Positions 23,570 through 36,080 of a stretch of DNA of 64,000 nucleotides are shown here, piece by piece (position 1 is the first letter of the stretch; every line of letters begins with the position of its first letter). This DNA is from Microcebus murinus (taxonomy: Eukaryota; Chordata; Mammalia; Primates; Cheirogaleidae), in the NCBI RefSeq assembly GCF_040939455.1, contig NC_134108.1:5795501-5859500 (forward strand), written 5' to 3'. Position numbers and translations under genes: made by a program. The notes under the pieces were generated by a model. That model did no database searches. It saw only the letters and a program-made list of their open reading frames with translations, and was not told where the DNA came from.

Positions 23570-24316
23570 AAAAAGTCCACAAAGGACATTTAATAGTAAG
23601 GAAGAGAAGCAAGCAGAGATCAAGTCAGGAGGGGATAGGCTACATGAACTGTTTTGTGTTTTGTGCAAATGCAGTCAGGTTTAGGATCAGGACTGCCTTT
23701 ATCTGTAAAGCCACTAACATCTGAGCCTTGAAGGGAAAAGATAAATCCTAGCCGCCAGTCTTTTAGTTGTAGAAGAAGGTGGCCTGGACTGGTTGCACCA
23801 GTGCTTCATCCCGGAAGTCAAGGAAGTACCTTGCCAGTAAGGGACTTCCTTAAACTCCTTTTGATATTGGTCAATGGCCCTGCCCACCCAGAACACCATG
23901 AGTTCAACGCTGAAGGTGTGAAGTCATACCAAATGTGCCCGCCTCTTGCCTTTGCCACCTGAAACTGCAAAACCAACCCCTCCTCTTCCTCCTCCACCTC
24001 ACCTACTCAACATGAAGACTAGAGGATGAAGACCTTTCTGATGATCCACTCTACGTAATGGATAATAAATATATTTTCTCTTCCTTATTTTCTTGATAAC
24101 ATTTTTCCTTTCTGTAGCTTGCTTTATTGTAAGAAAATAGTATATAACACCTATAACATACAAAATATGTGTTAATTGGCTATGTATTGGCAAGGCTTTC
24201 AGGAAACAGTAGGCTATTAGTAATTAAGTTTCGGGGCAAATTAAAAGTTATAAGCAGATGCTCAACTGTGTGAGGAGTTGTTTAACCCTAACCCCACATT
24301 GCTTAAGAGTCAATTG
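22340..24316 (+). mobile_element. Tigger-type DNA transposon, near full length
   Basis: The left terminus is cagttgacccttgaacaat and the right is attgcttaagagtcaattg, inverted repeats with a few mismatches. Length is 1977 bp. The interior on the + strand carries a broken pogo-type transposase. The termini differ from those of the Tigger1 copy at 7968-10536, so this is a second Tigger family (Tigger2-like). Confidence 0.85.
23290..23570 (+). pseudogene. Tigger transposase relic
   Basis: Conceptual translation gives AGRFNAGKGWFDNFRKRSGL then ITGEAASANQGAVD, matching the end of the DNA-binding region of pogo/jerky transposases. A stop and an NADE-like stretch before LFWKK follow. The lysine codons there have grown into a poly-A run (about 23537-23564), so the catalytic-domain start is destroyed. 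Confidence 0.75.
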
Positions 24317-24748
24317 TGCGTAAATATCTGTCATAAAACTTAATTTATAAATTAGGTACTATAAGAGATCAATACTACTAATAAAACAATTATAACAGTG
24401 CATTGTAATAAAAGTTATGTGTATGTGGTCGTTCTCTCTCTCCCTTTCTCAAAATATCTTATTGTCCTATACTGCAAGTAACTCAAACCACAGATAAGAG
24501 GTAACTATACGTGAGATATACAGGTTAATAAATTTCTGTTAGTTTTTTCTTATTAATCTGTCTTTTCTTACAGGGGTCTCAGCTAAGAATTAGGAAAGGG
24601 AAAATTAGTTTTTCCTCCTCTGTAAGTTGAAGTGAGCATACACCAGAAACTAAAAGGTGGTTTTCCCCCCAAATTTGAGAAAATAAAACAACATGAAACA
24701 GAATACTAAACAAATATATTTTATGTAAAAGAATAAAAGAAAAAAAAC
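24317..24748. other. Unassigned AT-rich intron
   Basis: No gene is visible. It leads into a tandem duplication and an L1-like region. Confidence 0.45.
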
Positions 24749-24840
24749 TGAAACCTAAAACAGAAAACAGACATAATGGGGAAAAGGTAACTATTGAAAC
24801 CTAAAACAGAAAACAGACATAATGGGGAAAAGGTAACTAT
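24749..24840. repeat. Perfect 46-bp tandem duplication
   Basis: The unit starting tgaaacctaaaacagaaaac occupies 24749-24794 and is repeated without mismatch at 24795-24840. A third partial start, tgaaa, follows. Zero divergence means a recent event or an assembly artefact. Confidence 0.95.
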
Positions 24841-24869
24841 TGAAAAGGACGTAATTTTAGCTATTGGAA

Positions 24870-26060
24870 CAGCAACAAACACCTCAATTGATGGTTAAAA
24901 CAGGAAATTGGGCAATGCTAAGAGATAAGAGTTAGTGAGGTAGAAGACAGATAGGAAGGAATTGCCTAGAATGCAATACACACTGACATGTTAAAAAGAG
25001 TACAGCAGATGAAGAGCTTAGATTGAGAAGGCCTAATTTATAATCTATTGTGATAAGAATTCCATTATGGGGGAGTAGAGAACAGAGAGGAGAGCCGGTT
25101 TTCTAAGAGAAAAGCTGAGCATTTTGCCATGTAAATAAATCCACTGATTCATGGTCCCAAGGAAGATAAATGTAAAAATCATTCAAATGATCTTGATCAA
25201 GAAAAATAAAAATAAATTCACCTCATGAAAGAAGCAAAACACCAAGGAGAAATAGCAGATCTTAAAATCGGACAAAGAAGAGATTATCTCAATTGGAACA
25301 ATAATTTAAATGACTCCCAACAGAAATAAAAGAAGAAAAATGGTAGTGCAGAAATACCAAGCTGCTGTGGGGAGCACCATTTAACTTAGAAGTCTATACC
25401 AAACAAAACTATTATTAAGGAGTAAGAGGAAAATAAAGATACTTTTAAGACAACCACTGAGGTTGATTACCCTCAATTTGAAAGAAATGCTGAAGTATTT
25501 AGTACTGGGAAGACTAAATTTGAACCCAAGATAAAGAAATAGAATGCAAGGAATGATATTTAGAAAAGAGTTAATAGGAATCAATCTGAATGATGATATC
25601 AAAAATATTGATTAGTTTGATACAAAAACAAGGAACTAAAGTATTAGATAAAAATAACATTTAGGAGAAAACTGGAATGAGAAGTTACCACAGAAATATG
25701 CTCAAGGTCTCACCAGTGATTAGAGAAATGAATATTAAAGCAATATCATTTCATTGCACCCTTGCCCGGTAGGCCGTAAGTTAACAGTCTGACACTAGCA
25801 AGTGTTGGGTAGGATACAGGACGGTAAGTGCTTTTATACATGATGGTGTGAATGTCAACTGATGCAACAACTACTGAGAGCAATTCTATTAATACAGCTT
25901 CACAATAATTAGTGAAATTCAAGAGATGCATGTTCTGCAACTCAGAGTACATGAAGAGACATCTATAAACATGATCATAACAGCACCATTTGAGGTTATG
26001 AAAAAGCACAAACAATACAGCTGTCTTTAAATAGGGGAACGGAAAATAATTACACTTCTC
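24870..26060 (+). mobile_element. Old L1 (L1M or HAL1-like), + strand
   Basis: Wording such as aaataccaagctgctgtggg, agaagtctataccaaacaaa, and later aacatgatcataacagcacc with atgaaaaagcacaaacaata follows the ORF2 order of old L1s. It is heavily decayed, with multiple indels. Confidence 0.55.
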
Positions 26061-26998
26061 CCTGCACAGCTCAGTCCTGAGGGCAGCTCTTCCCGGCACC
26101 GAGTGCTGCTGCTGAAAGGTGTTGCCCATGTTGCATCTGTCAAGGATGGAGAAAAGAGAAATGGGTTATCTCAGGTCAACGTTCGGATTTAACCCTGTGT
26201 TAAACTGAAAGCTGAAATACAAGTGGTCCTCTCTTAATCTTCACAACTGGAAGGAATCACTTGCTTTTCAGAACTCTTGTACCTCTCTCTTGTAACTTTC
26301 TATTTTGCACTCTAGTTCTGACTTCAGCTATTTAGTTGCTCTGAACACCAGGTTTTTGTCCAACTAACTATAATTTCCCCCCAAATCTCCTAGAAAAGTG
26401 GTGATAAATGCTTACTAAATTACTTAAAACTATAAACATAGAAAATCATTCATCAGAATTTCTGTGTATTTAGCTTTTTCAGAACTAATGCTTCATTTAA
26501 AATTATACAGAGAAAATGAGACTTCGCCTCTTCAAATATCGTGGTTATTATGCATGGTTTGAAATAGTCAGTCCCAGCAGTCTGAGCAGCTTCATATCTA
26601 TCTGTTTTACATGTTAAACTTATATACCAGCTGTCATTTGAAAAAAACAAAAAGAGGTCATTGGTTATAAAATGTTTGAAAATCTCTGCCTCTGAGAAAG
26701 AAATTGAGAAGAAATAAATCCAACTTTCTTTGTGTTTCCAGAGTATTTGATTTAGACCAGGAAGAATTTCAGTGCTGACTAAACGTGGGAGGGCTCTAAA
26801 AGGTGAATAGTTGGGCCAAAGCCGCGGGTGTAGCTGAAACAAATGGAAACTTCTGAAATCTGAGAACATGCCTTTCAGGTGTTTGTAGGTGGAAAAAGAT
26901 AACTGGTCAACATGAGAGGTGATATCATGATTTATATTAATTACCAGGACTTAGAGGAAGTAAAAGAACTGAGCAAGTCATTGAAGCAGTCCTTGCAG
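26061..26998. other. Unassigned intron
   Basis: No supported gene or repeat is visible. Confidence 0.45.
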
Positions 26999-27158
26999 CA
27001 GTGCTTCTCGGGTTTTGTGCTCATCAGAATCATCTGAGGACTTCTAGAAGCACAGACCAGTCGGCCTTGGGTGGAGGCTGAGAAATTGCATTTCTAACCC
27101 CGCAGGTATCACCAATGCTGCAGGTCCGGGAGAAGGCGCTTTGAGTAGCACTGCCCTC
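26999..27158 (+). mobile_element. MER5A-like hAT-Charlie MITE
   Basis: It begins cagtgcttctcgggttttg and includes catcagaatcatctgaggac, gagaaattgcatttctaacc and a terminal ctttgagtagcactg. This is the MER5A order, end to end. Confidence 0.75.
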
Positions 27159-27439
27159 AACAGGAAAACATAGTATTGTTGAACATATGGTCAATGAATA
27201 ATATATAAAGTAATATGTTATTTTATTATAAACTTTTGAACAAGAACATTAAATGAACTACTTCTGGGTTCCAGCATCCCTTGTATGAATTAAGTTTGCC
27301 TGTTTGAGTTTCCTAAATGAGGCACTATTCATCATCTCCTGTCAGATGGGATGAAGCTCTTGGACCTGGAAAAAAATGGGAGTCTCCTCTAATATTTGTC
27401 ACACAGTTAATTAACTGCTTAAACAAACAGTGATTGGAT

Positions 27440-27970
27440 CCTTATGTCTGGAACCAGGCCTAGTTCCAGGTGCCGGGATGTGGAAGGAAATAGTCAGAAC
27501 GCCCACCTGAATGGAGCACATCGTAGTTGGGGGAGAGAGGATGATAAACTAAAGAAACAAATAACGGTTACAGTGAGTATATGTTCTATGGAGAAATATT
27601 TAGCAGAGTAAGAGAGAGTGTGTGTTGGAGAGGTGCCCTCTCTGTAAGGTGCTCGGGAGACTTCTCTGCTGAGCTAACATTCCAGGAGGGCATTCTGGGG
27701 AAGCCTGCATTTGGGCATATCAGGCAAAGGGAGCAGCAAGCCTATGGCAGGACCATGCTCGCAAAGCAGTGGGGCAGCAGTATGGTGTAGTAACAAGAGA
27801 TAAAGTCAGAAAGGGGGACGAGGTGGGGCAGGCCCTGGCGAGAAGGGAGCCACCTGAGGATTTTCCAGCGATGGGGTATCACGGTCTGACTTCAGGGAGG
27901 CCACGCTGGCTGCTAGGGAATGTGCTGTAGGAGGCCAGGGTGGAGGCAACAGGGCCAGTGAGGTTTTCCG
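27440..27970 (+). repeat. Old mammalian interspersed repeat, unnamed
   Basis: The wording attccaggagggcattctgg, ggagcagcaagcctatggca and ggtatcacggtctgacttca follows a long repeat I know from many mammalian loci but cannot name. A better-covered member lies at 53240-54475. An open frame inside it is a by-product. Confidence 0.5.
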
Positions 27971-28074
27971 ATTATAGAAATCCCGCAGTGCCTGCAACAT
28001 TGGGAGCTGCTGGCAATAATGGGCAACGTCTCTGAGTGCTCGCTGTCAACTTGGCACTGTATGAAGCCTGCTTC

Positions 28075-28240
28075 GGTGGAGTATCTCACTTAAGTCTTCA
28101 GCAGTCCCATAAGGTAGACCATGTTCACATCCTCATTACAGACCAGCAAATGCCATCGGACAGTTGGAGAAACTGAGCCAGCTAAGGCAAGACTCACCCA
28201 AGGATTGTCTCACTTCAAAGCTTATGTTTCAAAGTATGCA
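28075..28240 (-). repeat. MIR SINE, reverse strand
   Basis: On + it reads agtatctcacttaagtcttc, cataaggtagaccatgttca and ttggagaaactgagccagct, the reverse complement of the MIR 3' half and core. Confidence 0.55.
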
Positions 28241-28244
28241 TTTA

Positions 28245-31170
28245 GTAAGTAAGCTTCTGAATATGGATATCAGAAGGAAGGAAGGAATTTTTGCATCATC
28301 TCTAGATATTTTGGTTTTATAGCTGACATAATCTTAAAATGGGTTATTTGGAAGAATCATGTTAATTGTTAATTTCAGCCAAGTAGACAAATTTTAAAAC
28401 TCAACTTTATATCACATTATACTATTTTTTTCATAATTTTTTGGTTTTGAAAAATAAAACGTTTGATAATTTTGTCCATTTTTTTCAAGTCTTACCGCCC
28501 AGATTACTAAGAGAGCATTTAACTAATATGGAAGAACATTTTACTATAAAATAAACATTTATCTTTTTACTAAATGAAAGAGACTTTTTGATGAAACATT
28601 ACATGCTAGAATAAATTATTGAAATATAACTTGAAAAAGTAAAATAGAAAAAAATTTAAAATAGACAAATAAAATTTTTTAAAAGAAATCAAATTGCTCA
28701 TAAGACTTGAGCTCTGAATGCACACCAGAGATACACCACAATTATTAGAGAATATGTTCTTATCAATAATTTTTTGCCAGCAGTGCAATGTAGTACAAAT
28801 TGAAAATTATTCTGGGATTGTAAGTTAGCTAACACATGCCAAATACAAATCAGTCATGGAGGCCTACTGGTGATATAAAGTGATATGCTTCAGACTTAAT
28901 TCTCATTTTATCCAAAATAAAATCTCAAGTACTTGAAAACGTGCATTACACATGCTAATGATTTTAAGCCAGAGGGTGTGAATTTCTTGGAGTTTTGCAC
29001 GGCTTTAATGAGCGCCTCTTGTGGAAATCTTCCTTGAAACGACAAAATTTTGGCAGTCATACTAGAACAACTTAAAGTTGATATCACATCAAATTATTAA
29101 AAATGCATTATCATTCTGCCAGGAATTTAATCTTTCTTACAACACAGAGATTTTTACTGTAATATTCTTTTTTCAATGTTATAAGTGAAAACACATAAAA
29201 TAACATTTCACTGTAGTGAGAATTCTGCCAGCCTGACATATTTGGGGTGTGTGTGGGGGTAGGGCGGGGGTTGAAGTAGGAAGACACAGTCCTATTCTTT
29301 TCCCAAGAAGTCTGATCACTATTCCAAAAGCAGAATTAGTTGCTCCTTCCTTTTGATAGCATTTCACGTATACTGCGGTGAAATTAATTATATCTGCTTG
29401 TCCTTTTGAAGCGGCGCTCATCGAATACTAGTAGGTCTGATGCATTTCGTACCACCATTGCCTGGCGTGTGGATACAAAGAGATGAAAATATGCCACATG
29501 CCAAAAAGTTTGGTCCGACTTATAAAATGTAACCCTTACAACTCTTCAACTCTTACTAAACACATTTGGTGTGAAAATGCTTAACAATTGCACGTGGAAA
29601 GTATGGCGTGCACGGTGACTTGGGGTGTGCAGAGCACAAGAGACAGTCCTGGCCCCGAGGAAGTCCAAGCTTGGCGGAGGGGTGGACAGAGATGGCTGAC
29701 CACACGGGGCAGTGTACATGTCCAAGAACAGGGCTCACGTTTGTGTTTATCCACCAGGAACAGCGCTCGTGTCGGTTTTTATCCGCCGTCTTCTAGACAG
29801 TCTTTTGTATCATAAACCCATTGGTGGCAGCAGGGGATTAAAGGTTAATAAGAGGAACTGGACGCTCAAGTAGCTTACACTTTAGAAGATGCACCTATAC
29901 AAGTCGAATGGAGTATGTCTGAAAAAAAGAGGTACACTCAAGGTCATGAGGGGGTTTAGAGGAGCAAGACAGGCCCAGGGGCAGGCTTTGAAAGACAAGA
30001 AGGATGGCTCTGTTGGAAGCATTTTGCTCTTTGTGGTTGGATGTTTGTTTTAAAATGTAAGTCGGTTAAAAGCTGACATTGTTGGTTGTTGAAGTTGAGT
30101 GTGGTGCTTGCTGGGGGCCTCAGAATGCTTTCAGTTTTCCGAAGTCACCTCTGGGAAGCCACGCTGTGATTCCAAGCAGGAGGGGACAGTCGCACTCTCA
30201 GTGAAATGCCACCCGGCCGGAGTCCTGAGTGCGTGCTCTTTCAATGACAGACCTCTACAACTTGTAGCGTGTGGGTGTCCCTCTCCTGGAGGCCTGGATG
30301 GCCAGTAATGGAAATAATTTATACTTTTTACTCTTGGAACTCTGAAGTCTTTCAGAGGACGCTGTGCATATGCTGAGATGGTGAGGTCTGCGCTTGGCAG
30401 AAGAGCGGGAGCCCAGGCAGGGCATTTACAGCTGGTGAGCTCCGGCTTGGGAGTCGCTGGAGCATCCTAATTACTGCAGTGCGTGCCAAAAATGCGGGCA
30501 GGCTGCCGGGTTCTGCTTTCTTGAAGGAAGATAAAGAAAAAAATTAACAAATCAAGTGGTAAAATGAACTTCCTATCTCTTTTCAAACTTTCTAAAATTT
30601 GTTCTGAGTAAATAAGGACTAATGGACATTTTATACAACTTTTGCTGAAGGGATTATTTTGTATGACCTGTACCTTTCAAAAATCTCCTACGTAATCCCG
30701 AAATTTATGTTCCACCTATGTCATGAAAACAGGAATTAGCAAAATGTCCATTTTTTTAAAAAGAAAATGAAACCCTCATGACAAGTAAACAAATTATCAC
30801 TAGCCTCTTATTAAAATCGTTTTTCAATAATTTTGTAGAATCAGGCCCAAATGCCTGCACCTTCTACATCTATTGAACTATAATTAATGTTCCAAATGAT
30901 ACCTCTGAAGCTTTGTAAGAGTTTAAAAATTCTTTCTCAATCCCCAAAGATAATATTAAATTGATTACCTTTGGTACTAGAGATTTGTTATTATATTCCA
31001 ATTCTTTTAAAATGCTCTATCTTTTCTGTGCATGTTAATTAAACTATTAACTGGAATATTTTGTCTATCAGTGGAGCTGTGATTTGCTTGCTATAAGAAG
31101 GGAATCCGATGGCCAATCACTTATTTCAGTGGATTAAATGAAATCCTTTGAACCAGGGAATAATTTTTTT
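28245..31170. other. Unassigned intron
   Basis: No gene or certain repeat is visible. It is AT-rich at 28245-29220 and 30530-31150, with a more mixed part at 29580-30480. Confidence 0.5.
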
Positions 31171-31184
31171 GTATTCCAAATGTC

Positions 31185-31219
31185 ATCACTTCTCGGCCTT
31201 TTGGCTAAGATCAAGTGTA
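31185..31219 (+). pseudogene. U2 snRNA retropseudogene fragment (5' 35 nt)
   Basis: The 35 nt match the 5' end of U2 snRNA with one change (atcActtctcggc for atcGcttctcggc). They contain the branch-point-pairing region as gtgta at the end. Near-perfect 13-bp direct repeats flank it: gtattccaaatgt at 31171-31183 and gtatttcaaatgt at 31217-31229, the second sharing gta with U2. It is 5'-complete and 3'-truncated, with no poly-A, as in known short snRNA pseudogenes. It cannot make functional U2. Confidence 0.9.
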
Positions 31220-31387
31220 TTTCAAATGTTTACCACATTGCCTGGTCTGTTGTGGGCACTTAAAAAATGATCGTTGTTGCTAGAAAATACAACAGGAAAG
31301 GGGACAGGCATTTGTTTTGAATCTTCAAGCCAATGCACGGTACCCAGGGTATGATGTGTCTGCCACACACATGCTAAGCCTGTTGGC

Positions 31388-31795
31388 AAGAACATAAGCT
31401 CTGGAACCAGGCCAACTGAGCCATGTCTTGGCTCAACTTCCTCCTACCTCAAGGACCCAGGATAGTTTACTTTCTTGTTGCTCCAAGTGTGGTCTATGGG
31501 CCAGTAGCTTCACTTGGGAGTTCGTCAGGAATGTAGAAATCTCTGGCCCCAGCCCAGATCTGCTGAATCATAAATTGCATTTTAACAAGAGCCTGAGATA
31601 AGTAATGCACATTAAAGTTTGAGAAGGACTGATTTTCTTAACATGCTAGGCCTCAGTTTCCTCACTTATAATATGGAGATAATGTGAAAGTACTTTCCTC
31701 ATAGAGTTGATGCCAGATACTTTATGACAAGAGCTTAGGACAGTGACTGGCATGTACCACCAAAGACTTAAGAGCTGTTAGCCAATTCTATTATC
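31388..31795 (+). repeat. MIR SINE split by a MER5 element
   Basis: The left part (31388-31477) has aagctctggaaccaggccaa. The right part (31638-31795) has tcagtttcctcacttataat and gacagtgactggcatgtacc. Together they form one MIR copy opened by the hAT MITE at 31478-31637, so the MITE inserted later. Confidence 0.7.
31478..31637 (+). mobile_element. MER5-like hAT-Charlie MITE
   Basis: It reads gctccaagtgtggtctatgg, agatctgctgaatcataaat and tgcacattaaagtttgagaa, the MER5A/B order. It is nested inside a MIR. Confidence 0.65.
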
Positions 31796-31799
31796 CTTT

Positions 31800-33820
31800 C
31801 TCTTCCCGCTCACATCTACTAACGGCCCAATGTTGTGCCAGGGCTCTAAGATACAATCTAGTTTTATAAATCCAAGGGTACCTGCTTTAATTCCCCCCAA
31901 ACAGGAGCTAGATCCCCCTTCCATACTTGGGAGACTTGAGGAGGCTATTTTGGACTAGACTGGTTTTATTTTATTGTATTTGTATATGTAGGAATGCATT
32001 TATTTTTAAATTTTGATGACCTTCATGACACACTTACAACCAAATTAGGAGAGTGGGTACTCTAAAATAGTGAGGGATGGCATCAGAAGCAATACTCCTA
32101 TGGCTATTTTTCTAGGATATTGCATTTTCTAGAAAACGTCTTCTAGTCCTGAATCATGCATGATGTATTTTTTTATTTCATTTCCTATTTAGCAATGTAC
32201 TACTCCTTTTCAAGTGTTTCATGGGAAAACTGGATTAATGTGGAGGTTTTTATGACCCGTGTCGAGTCATCAGAACAATTTGGGCAGAAAGGAAGTTTCA
32301 ATGATATAAAAAATTATGAAGTTGTTTTTATTTTTTATTTTTTTTACCAGTATGTTCAAAGGGCCCTTTGGAAATGAGTGTGTACCCCATTTCATATTTT
32401 GCAAGAGCAGATTAGCTGGGGACAGGTCACAGATATGGGCCACCGAGGACTTCATCAACCTGGCCCTGCCAACGAGTGATGGATGAGGACAGTTTAGGAA
32501 CAAATTAGTGTTCAGCTTAATGATGCAGGCAGAGCTAATATTCTAAATGAGCAAGAAGATTCAAATTGCACACAGATTCAGGTTAGATCAGTTGGGCTCA
32601 TGTTTTCAGATGAGTGTCACTGTATGGAACAACATACTGAGAACTGAATCCTACTGATGACTCTTTTTGGATGTTTATGTGAATCTAATACATGGATCTT
32701 CATATGGGTCAAAGAGTACCCAGGCTTACACAGCTGCAAGAAAAGTGTATACATGCATGTCCATGATATTCTGCCCTTCAAAGACAAGACACTCTTCACT
32801 AACCCACTGACAAATTAGGGCAAACATCTTAATCTAGAGTGACGGCTTAGGCAAGTATGACTTAGACGTCCTTACAGATTGCTGCTGTTTGCCATGCAAT
32901 TTCTTTATTGTCACAAAGAATATAAACACCCAGCTTAGTGAGTGATACTCCTGCTTGAGTAGTTATTGACGAAAGCTGCTTGTTGTGTGGACTCCTGATG
33001 CCAGTGAAAGCTTTGTTACGATAAAGAGCCAACCAGACTCTTTGATTTCTACTTGATGGTTATAAAACACCTCTCTTTCGAAAACAGTTGAGTCGTTTGA
33101 TATTATGTTACTTCATCATCTTCCATAGTGGCATCATGAAAATTTTGATGGTTTTTCATGTTTGACAAATGAATACAATCTTGCTGGGGAAAAGGTAGGC
33201 CAAGAGTACTAGAACTAAAAGTTCCCACAAATAGTGAGGGAGGAAATATTCTTTAAATTGACCATATAGGATTTATCTTCACGAAAATGAGAAAGATTAT
33301 ATCTGTTTACTAAGTATTGTAGGTTTTAATAATGTTAGGACAGCAGCCACAGCATTTTTTAATGTCAGATGTATAAATTTATGCTGGTAAAATAAAACTG
33401 TAGTTTTTATTCCTTTGCTTAATCCATGCTTCCATGCCAAGAAGAACTATTATATCCCAATAAAATCTGGACATCTTTACTGACAGGAGACAGCAGACAT
33501 TTAGGGCTATTGTAAGATTACACATTTTTACCACTTGCTACTTATTACAGAGAAATGGATTAGACTAGATAGCCTTTTGTTGTTCACCATAAACCCTGTT
33601 TCATTAACACAGCAATCCAATATTTTTAAGACAGATTATTTTTCTAATTTAACTTTCAGTTATTCTTTCCATAGATACTCTTTTCTTTTGGGCCCCATCG
33701 CAAATGATTTTTCTTGTTTGCGTGAAGAAAAAAATTTGCTCTTTTAACACAGTTAATTTAAATTATACAATAGGACCTTGAGCACCAGACTAATCCACAC
33801 AGGTTGCACAAGCCCCATTG
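31800..33820. other. Unassigned intron
   Basis: No supported gene or repeat is visible. Short open frames at 32156-32377 and similar have no domain. Confidence 0.5.
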
Positions 33821-33823
33821 GAA

Positions 33824-33950
33824 AGTGAGCTCTTTAGGCAGAGTTGTTGTTTTTTTTCTTGTTCTGGGCTGTCTGCAGTACCTAACACAGTGCTTGGCAC
33901 ATAGTGGATGCTTAATATATATGTGTTAAATGAATAAAAACAACATTTAT
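33824..33950 (+). repeat. L2 LINE 3' end
   Basis: It reads aaagtgagctctttaggcag, ctaacacagtgcttggcaca and tagtggatgcttaatatata, the conserved L2 3' terminal order. Confidence 0.6.
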
Positions 33951-34026
33951 TCATTCATTCTTTGAAGTCTTCTTTGAGACTGGGAAACGTAACTCATTCT
34001 GATCTGAGATGCTAAATTGTGGATAT

Positions 34027-34365
34027 CATAGCCCCTTTGGGCTACTATAACAAAATACCAAAATATCAGTGGCTTATAAACACAAACATTTATTTCTCCA
34101 AGTTCTAGAGACCAGGAAGTCTGAGATGGATGCAGTCATCAGGGTTGGTGTCAGGTGGGGGTCTGCTCTCAGGTTCATAGATGGAACCTTCCACCTGTGT
34201 TGTCAGGTGGTGAAACAAGCAAGGCAGCTCTCTGGGACCTCTTTTATAAGAGCACTAATCTTTCTTATAGTGGCTCCACCCTCATACCCTAATTACCTCC
34301 AATGGCCATACAACCTAATGCTGTCACATTGGTGATTAGGTTTGTGTAAATCATTACAGTCAACA
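34027..34365 (-). mobile_element. MLT1/MST-type MaLR LTR
   Basis: On + it reads tttgggctactataacaaaa, aaacatttatttctccaagt, ttttataagagcactaatct and cattggtgattaggtttgtg, the reverse complement order of a MaLR LTR. Confidence 0.65.
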
Positions 34366-34719
34366 GGTACGCTGAGGGTACCCTGACTTCAAAAATTCCA
34401 TGTACAGATAGTTAAATCTTATTGCCAAGTCCTCCACCTCACAAAAACATGAGGTTTATGTTGCACCTGCCCCCAATACAGTGCTGCAATGACATCATTT
34501 AGTGCTACCATGTTTGAATCACAGCTTCCTGACAGTTACATTGCTTATTTACACATACGTTAAAATTCAATTTGTGACATTTTTAAACATATCAATTAGC
34601 ACTGTTTCCTTTCTTCTTGTACCCTTGCTTCTTCATGTGTAGTCCTTTTCATGTGCCCTAGATTTTTTCCTATTTCGGAGTAACAGGGAATTATCATAGA
34701 ACTCTGCAGTCTCACAAGA
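34366..34719. other. Unassigned intron
   Basis: A short spacer with no gene visible. Confidence 0.45.
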
Positions 34720-35215
34720 GGAAATACAACTTCTGCCTTTCGACTTAGTCATTCTACTTCTCAGAGTTTATCATACAATCATATTCAAGGTGCAAGCAAA
34801 AAATTATCCAGCAGGATGTTCAACATAGCATTGTTTATATCAGTAAAAAATTGAAAACTACCAAGAAATACAACAATAGGGACTGAAAAAGTAAATGTTT
34901 GACAACTTGATAAAATGGGATACTATGTAACCATTGAAGATGATTTTGGAGAATAATATTTAATAGCATAGAAAGATGCTACATGACAAAAGTAGATTTC
35001 AAAATAGTAGAATATGATGCTATTTTGTAAAGAATAGGTAACTAAATACATATATCCATGTATGCATATGCATATATATAAAAAAAAGATGAAAAAGCAG
35101 AAATGAGTTCATAGTAGTTCTTTCTTGTGCATAGGATTGTTATTTTTATTTTTAATATTGTTTTATTCTAACTTTCTAGAAGGCATATGTATTACTTTTT
35201 AAGATAAGAGAAAGA
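34720..35215 (+). mobile_element. Old L1 (L1M) ORF2 3' fragment
   Basis: It reads acttctcagagtttatcata, caacatagcattgtttatat and aatgggatactatgtaacca, the order of the L1 ORF2 C-terminal region. It is decayed. Confidence 0.6.
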
Positions 35216-35361
35216 ACAAATGAAAAAGGGGATTCAAATCCTAAAGAAATATAATGTCCTGGTGCCAAGGTCCTGGAAATGTGGTTTGGAAATGTAACTC
35301 AGTCCTGTCCAGTGGCCCCTGGAATGACTTCATTTCCTGAGGGCCTTCTACATAACCTGGG

Positions 35362-35450
35362 GCTCACCTTTGATCATCAGATCCAGTAGGCCTTGGTTGC
35401 AGCCTGAGAATCTGTATTTGAAGGTTTCACAGGTGATTCTGATGAGCGGC
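35362..35450 (+). mobile_element. MER5A-like fragment
   Basis: It reads gctcacctttgatcatcaga, then gcctgagaatctgtatttga and aggtgattctgatgagcgg. This is the central to 3' part of MER5A. Confidence 0.55.
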
Positions 35451-35735
35451 TGGATTTAGGATCTCATGACCGTGGCTCTTACTGTCCCATCACCCCTCTG
35501 CCCACACTCCTTTCAATTAATAGATCTTTCATCTAGACCAATAAATTAAGAGTAAGTTCATGAACACCAAGATTGTGGTCTCTTAGTACTATTTTTCACT
35601 ATAAAGGACCAGGTATCCTTGGGGAATGGAAGATTCTATACCTGAGACGAAAAAAATATGCAAAACAATATGAACCTTGGACATCTTGAATAGCTGTCTT
35701 GTTTGACAGCTAGCAGAGATTATTAAAGAATAATG

Positions 35736-36080
35736 GGCCAAACGTGGTGGCTCATGCCTGTAATCCTAGCACTCTGGGAGGCCGAGGCGGGCGGATTGCT
35801 CAAGGTCAGGAGTTCAAAACCAGCATGAGTGAGACCCCGTCTCTACTAAAAATAGAAATTAATTGACCAGCTAAAATATATATATAAAAAAAAATTAGTT
35901 GGGCATGGTGGTGTATGCCTGTAGTCACAGCTACTTGGGAGGCTGAGGCAGTAGGATCTCTTGAGTCAGGAGATTGAGGTTGCTGTGAGCTAGGCTGATG
36001 CCACGGCATTCACTCTAGCCTGGGCAACAAAGTGAGACTCTGTCTCAAAAAAAAAAAAATATATATATATATATATATAT
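35736..36080 (+). mobile_element. Strepsirrhine-type Alu
   Basis: It begins ggccaaacgtggtggctcat, has both arms with a TA-rich linker, and ends in a poly-A tail that has turned into a TA repeat (36059-36080). A short target duplication, gaataatg, sits at 35728-35735 and 36081-36088. Confidence 0.95.

Noticed and set aside
31185..31219. Functional U2 snRNA gene
   Set aside because: Only 35 of about 190 nt are present and there is no proximal or distal snRNA promoter element. The direct repeats show a retropseudogene.
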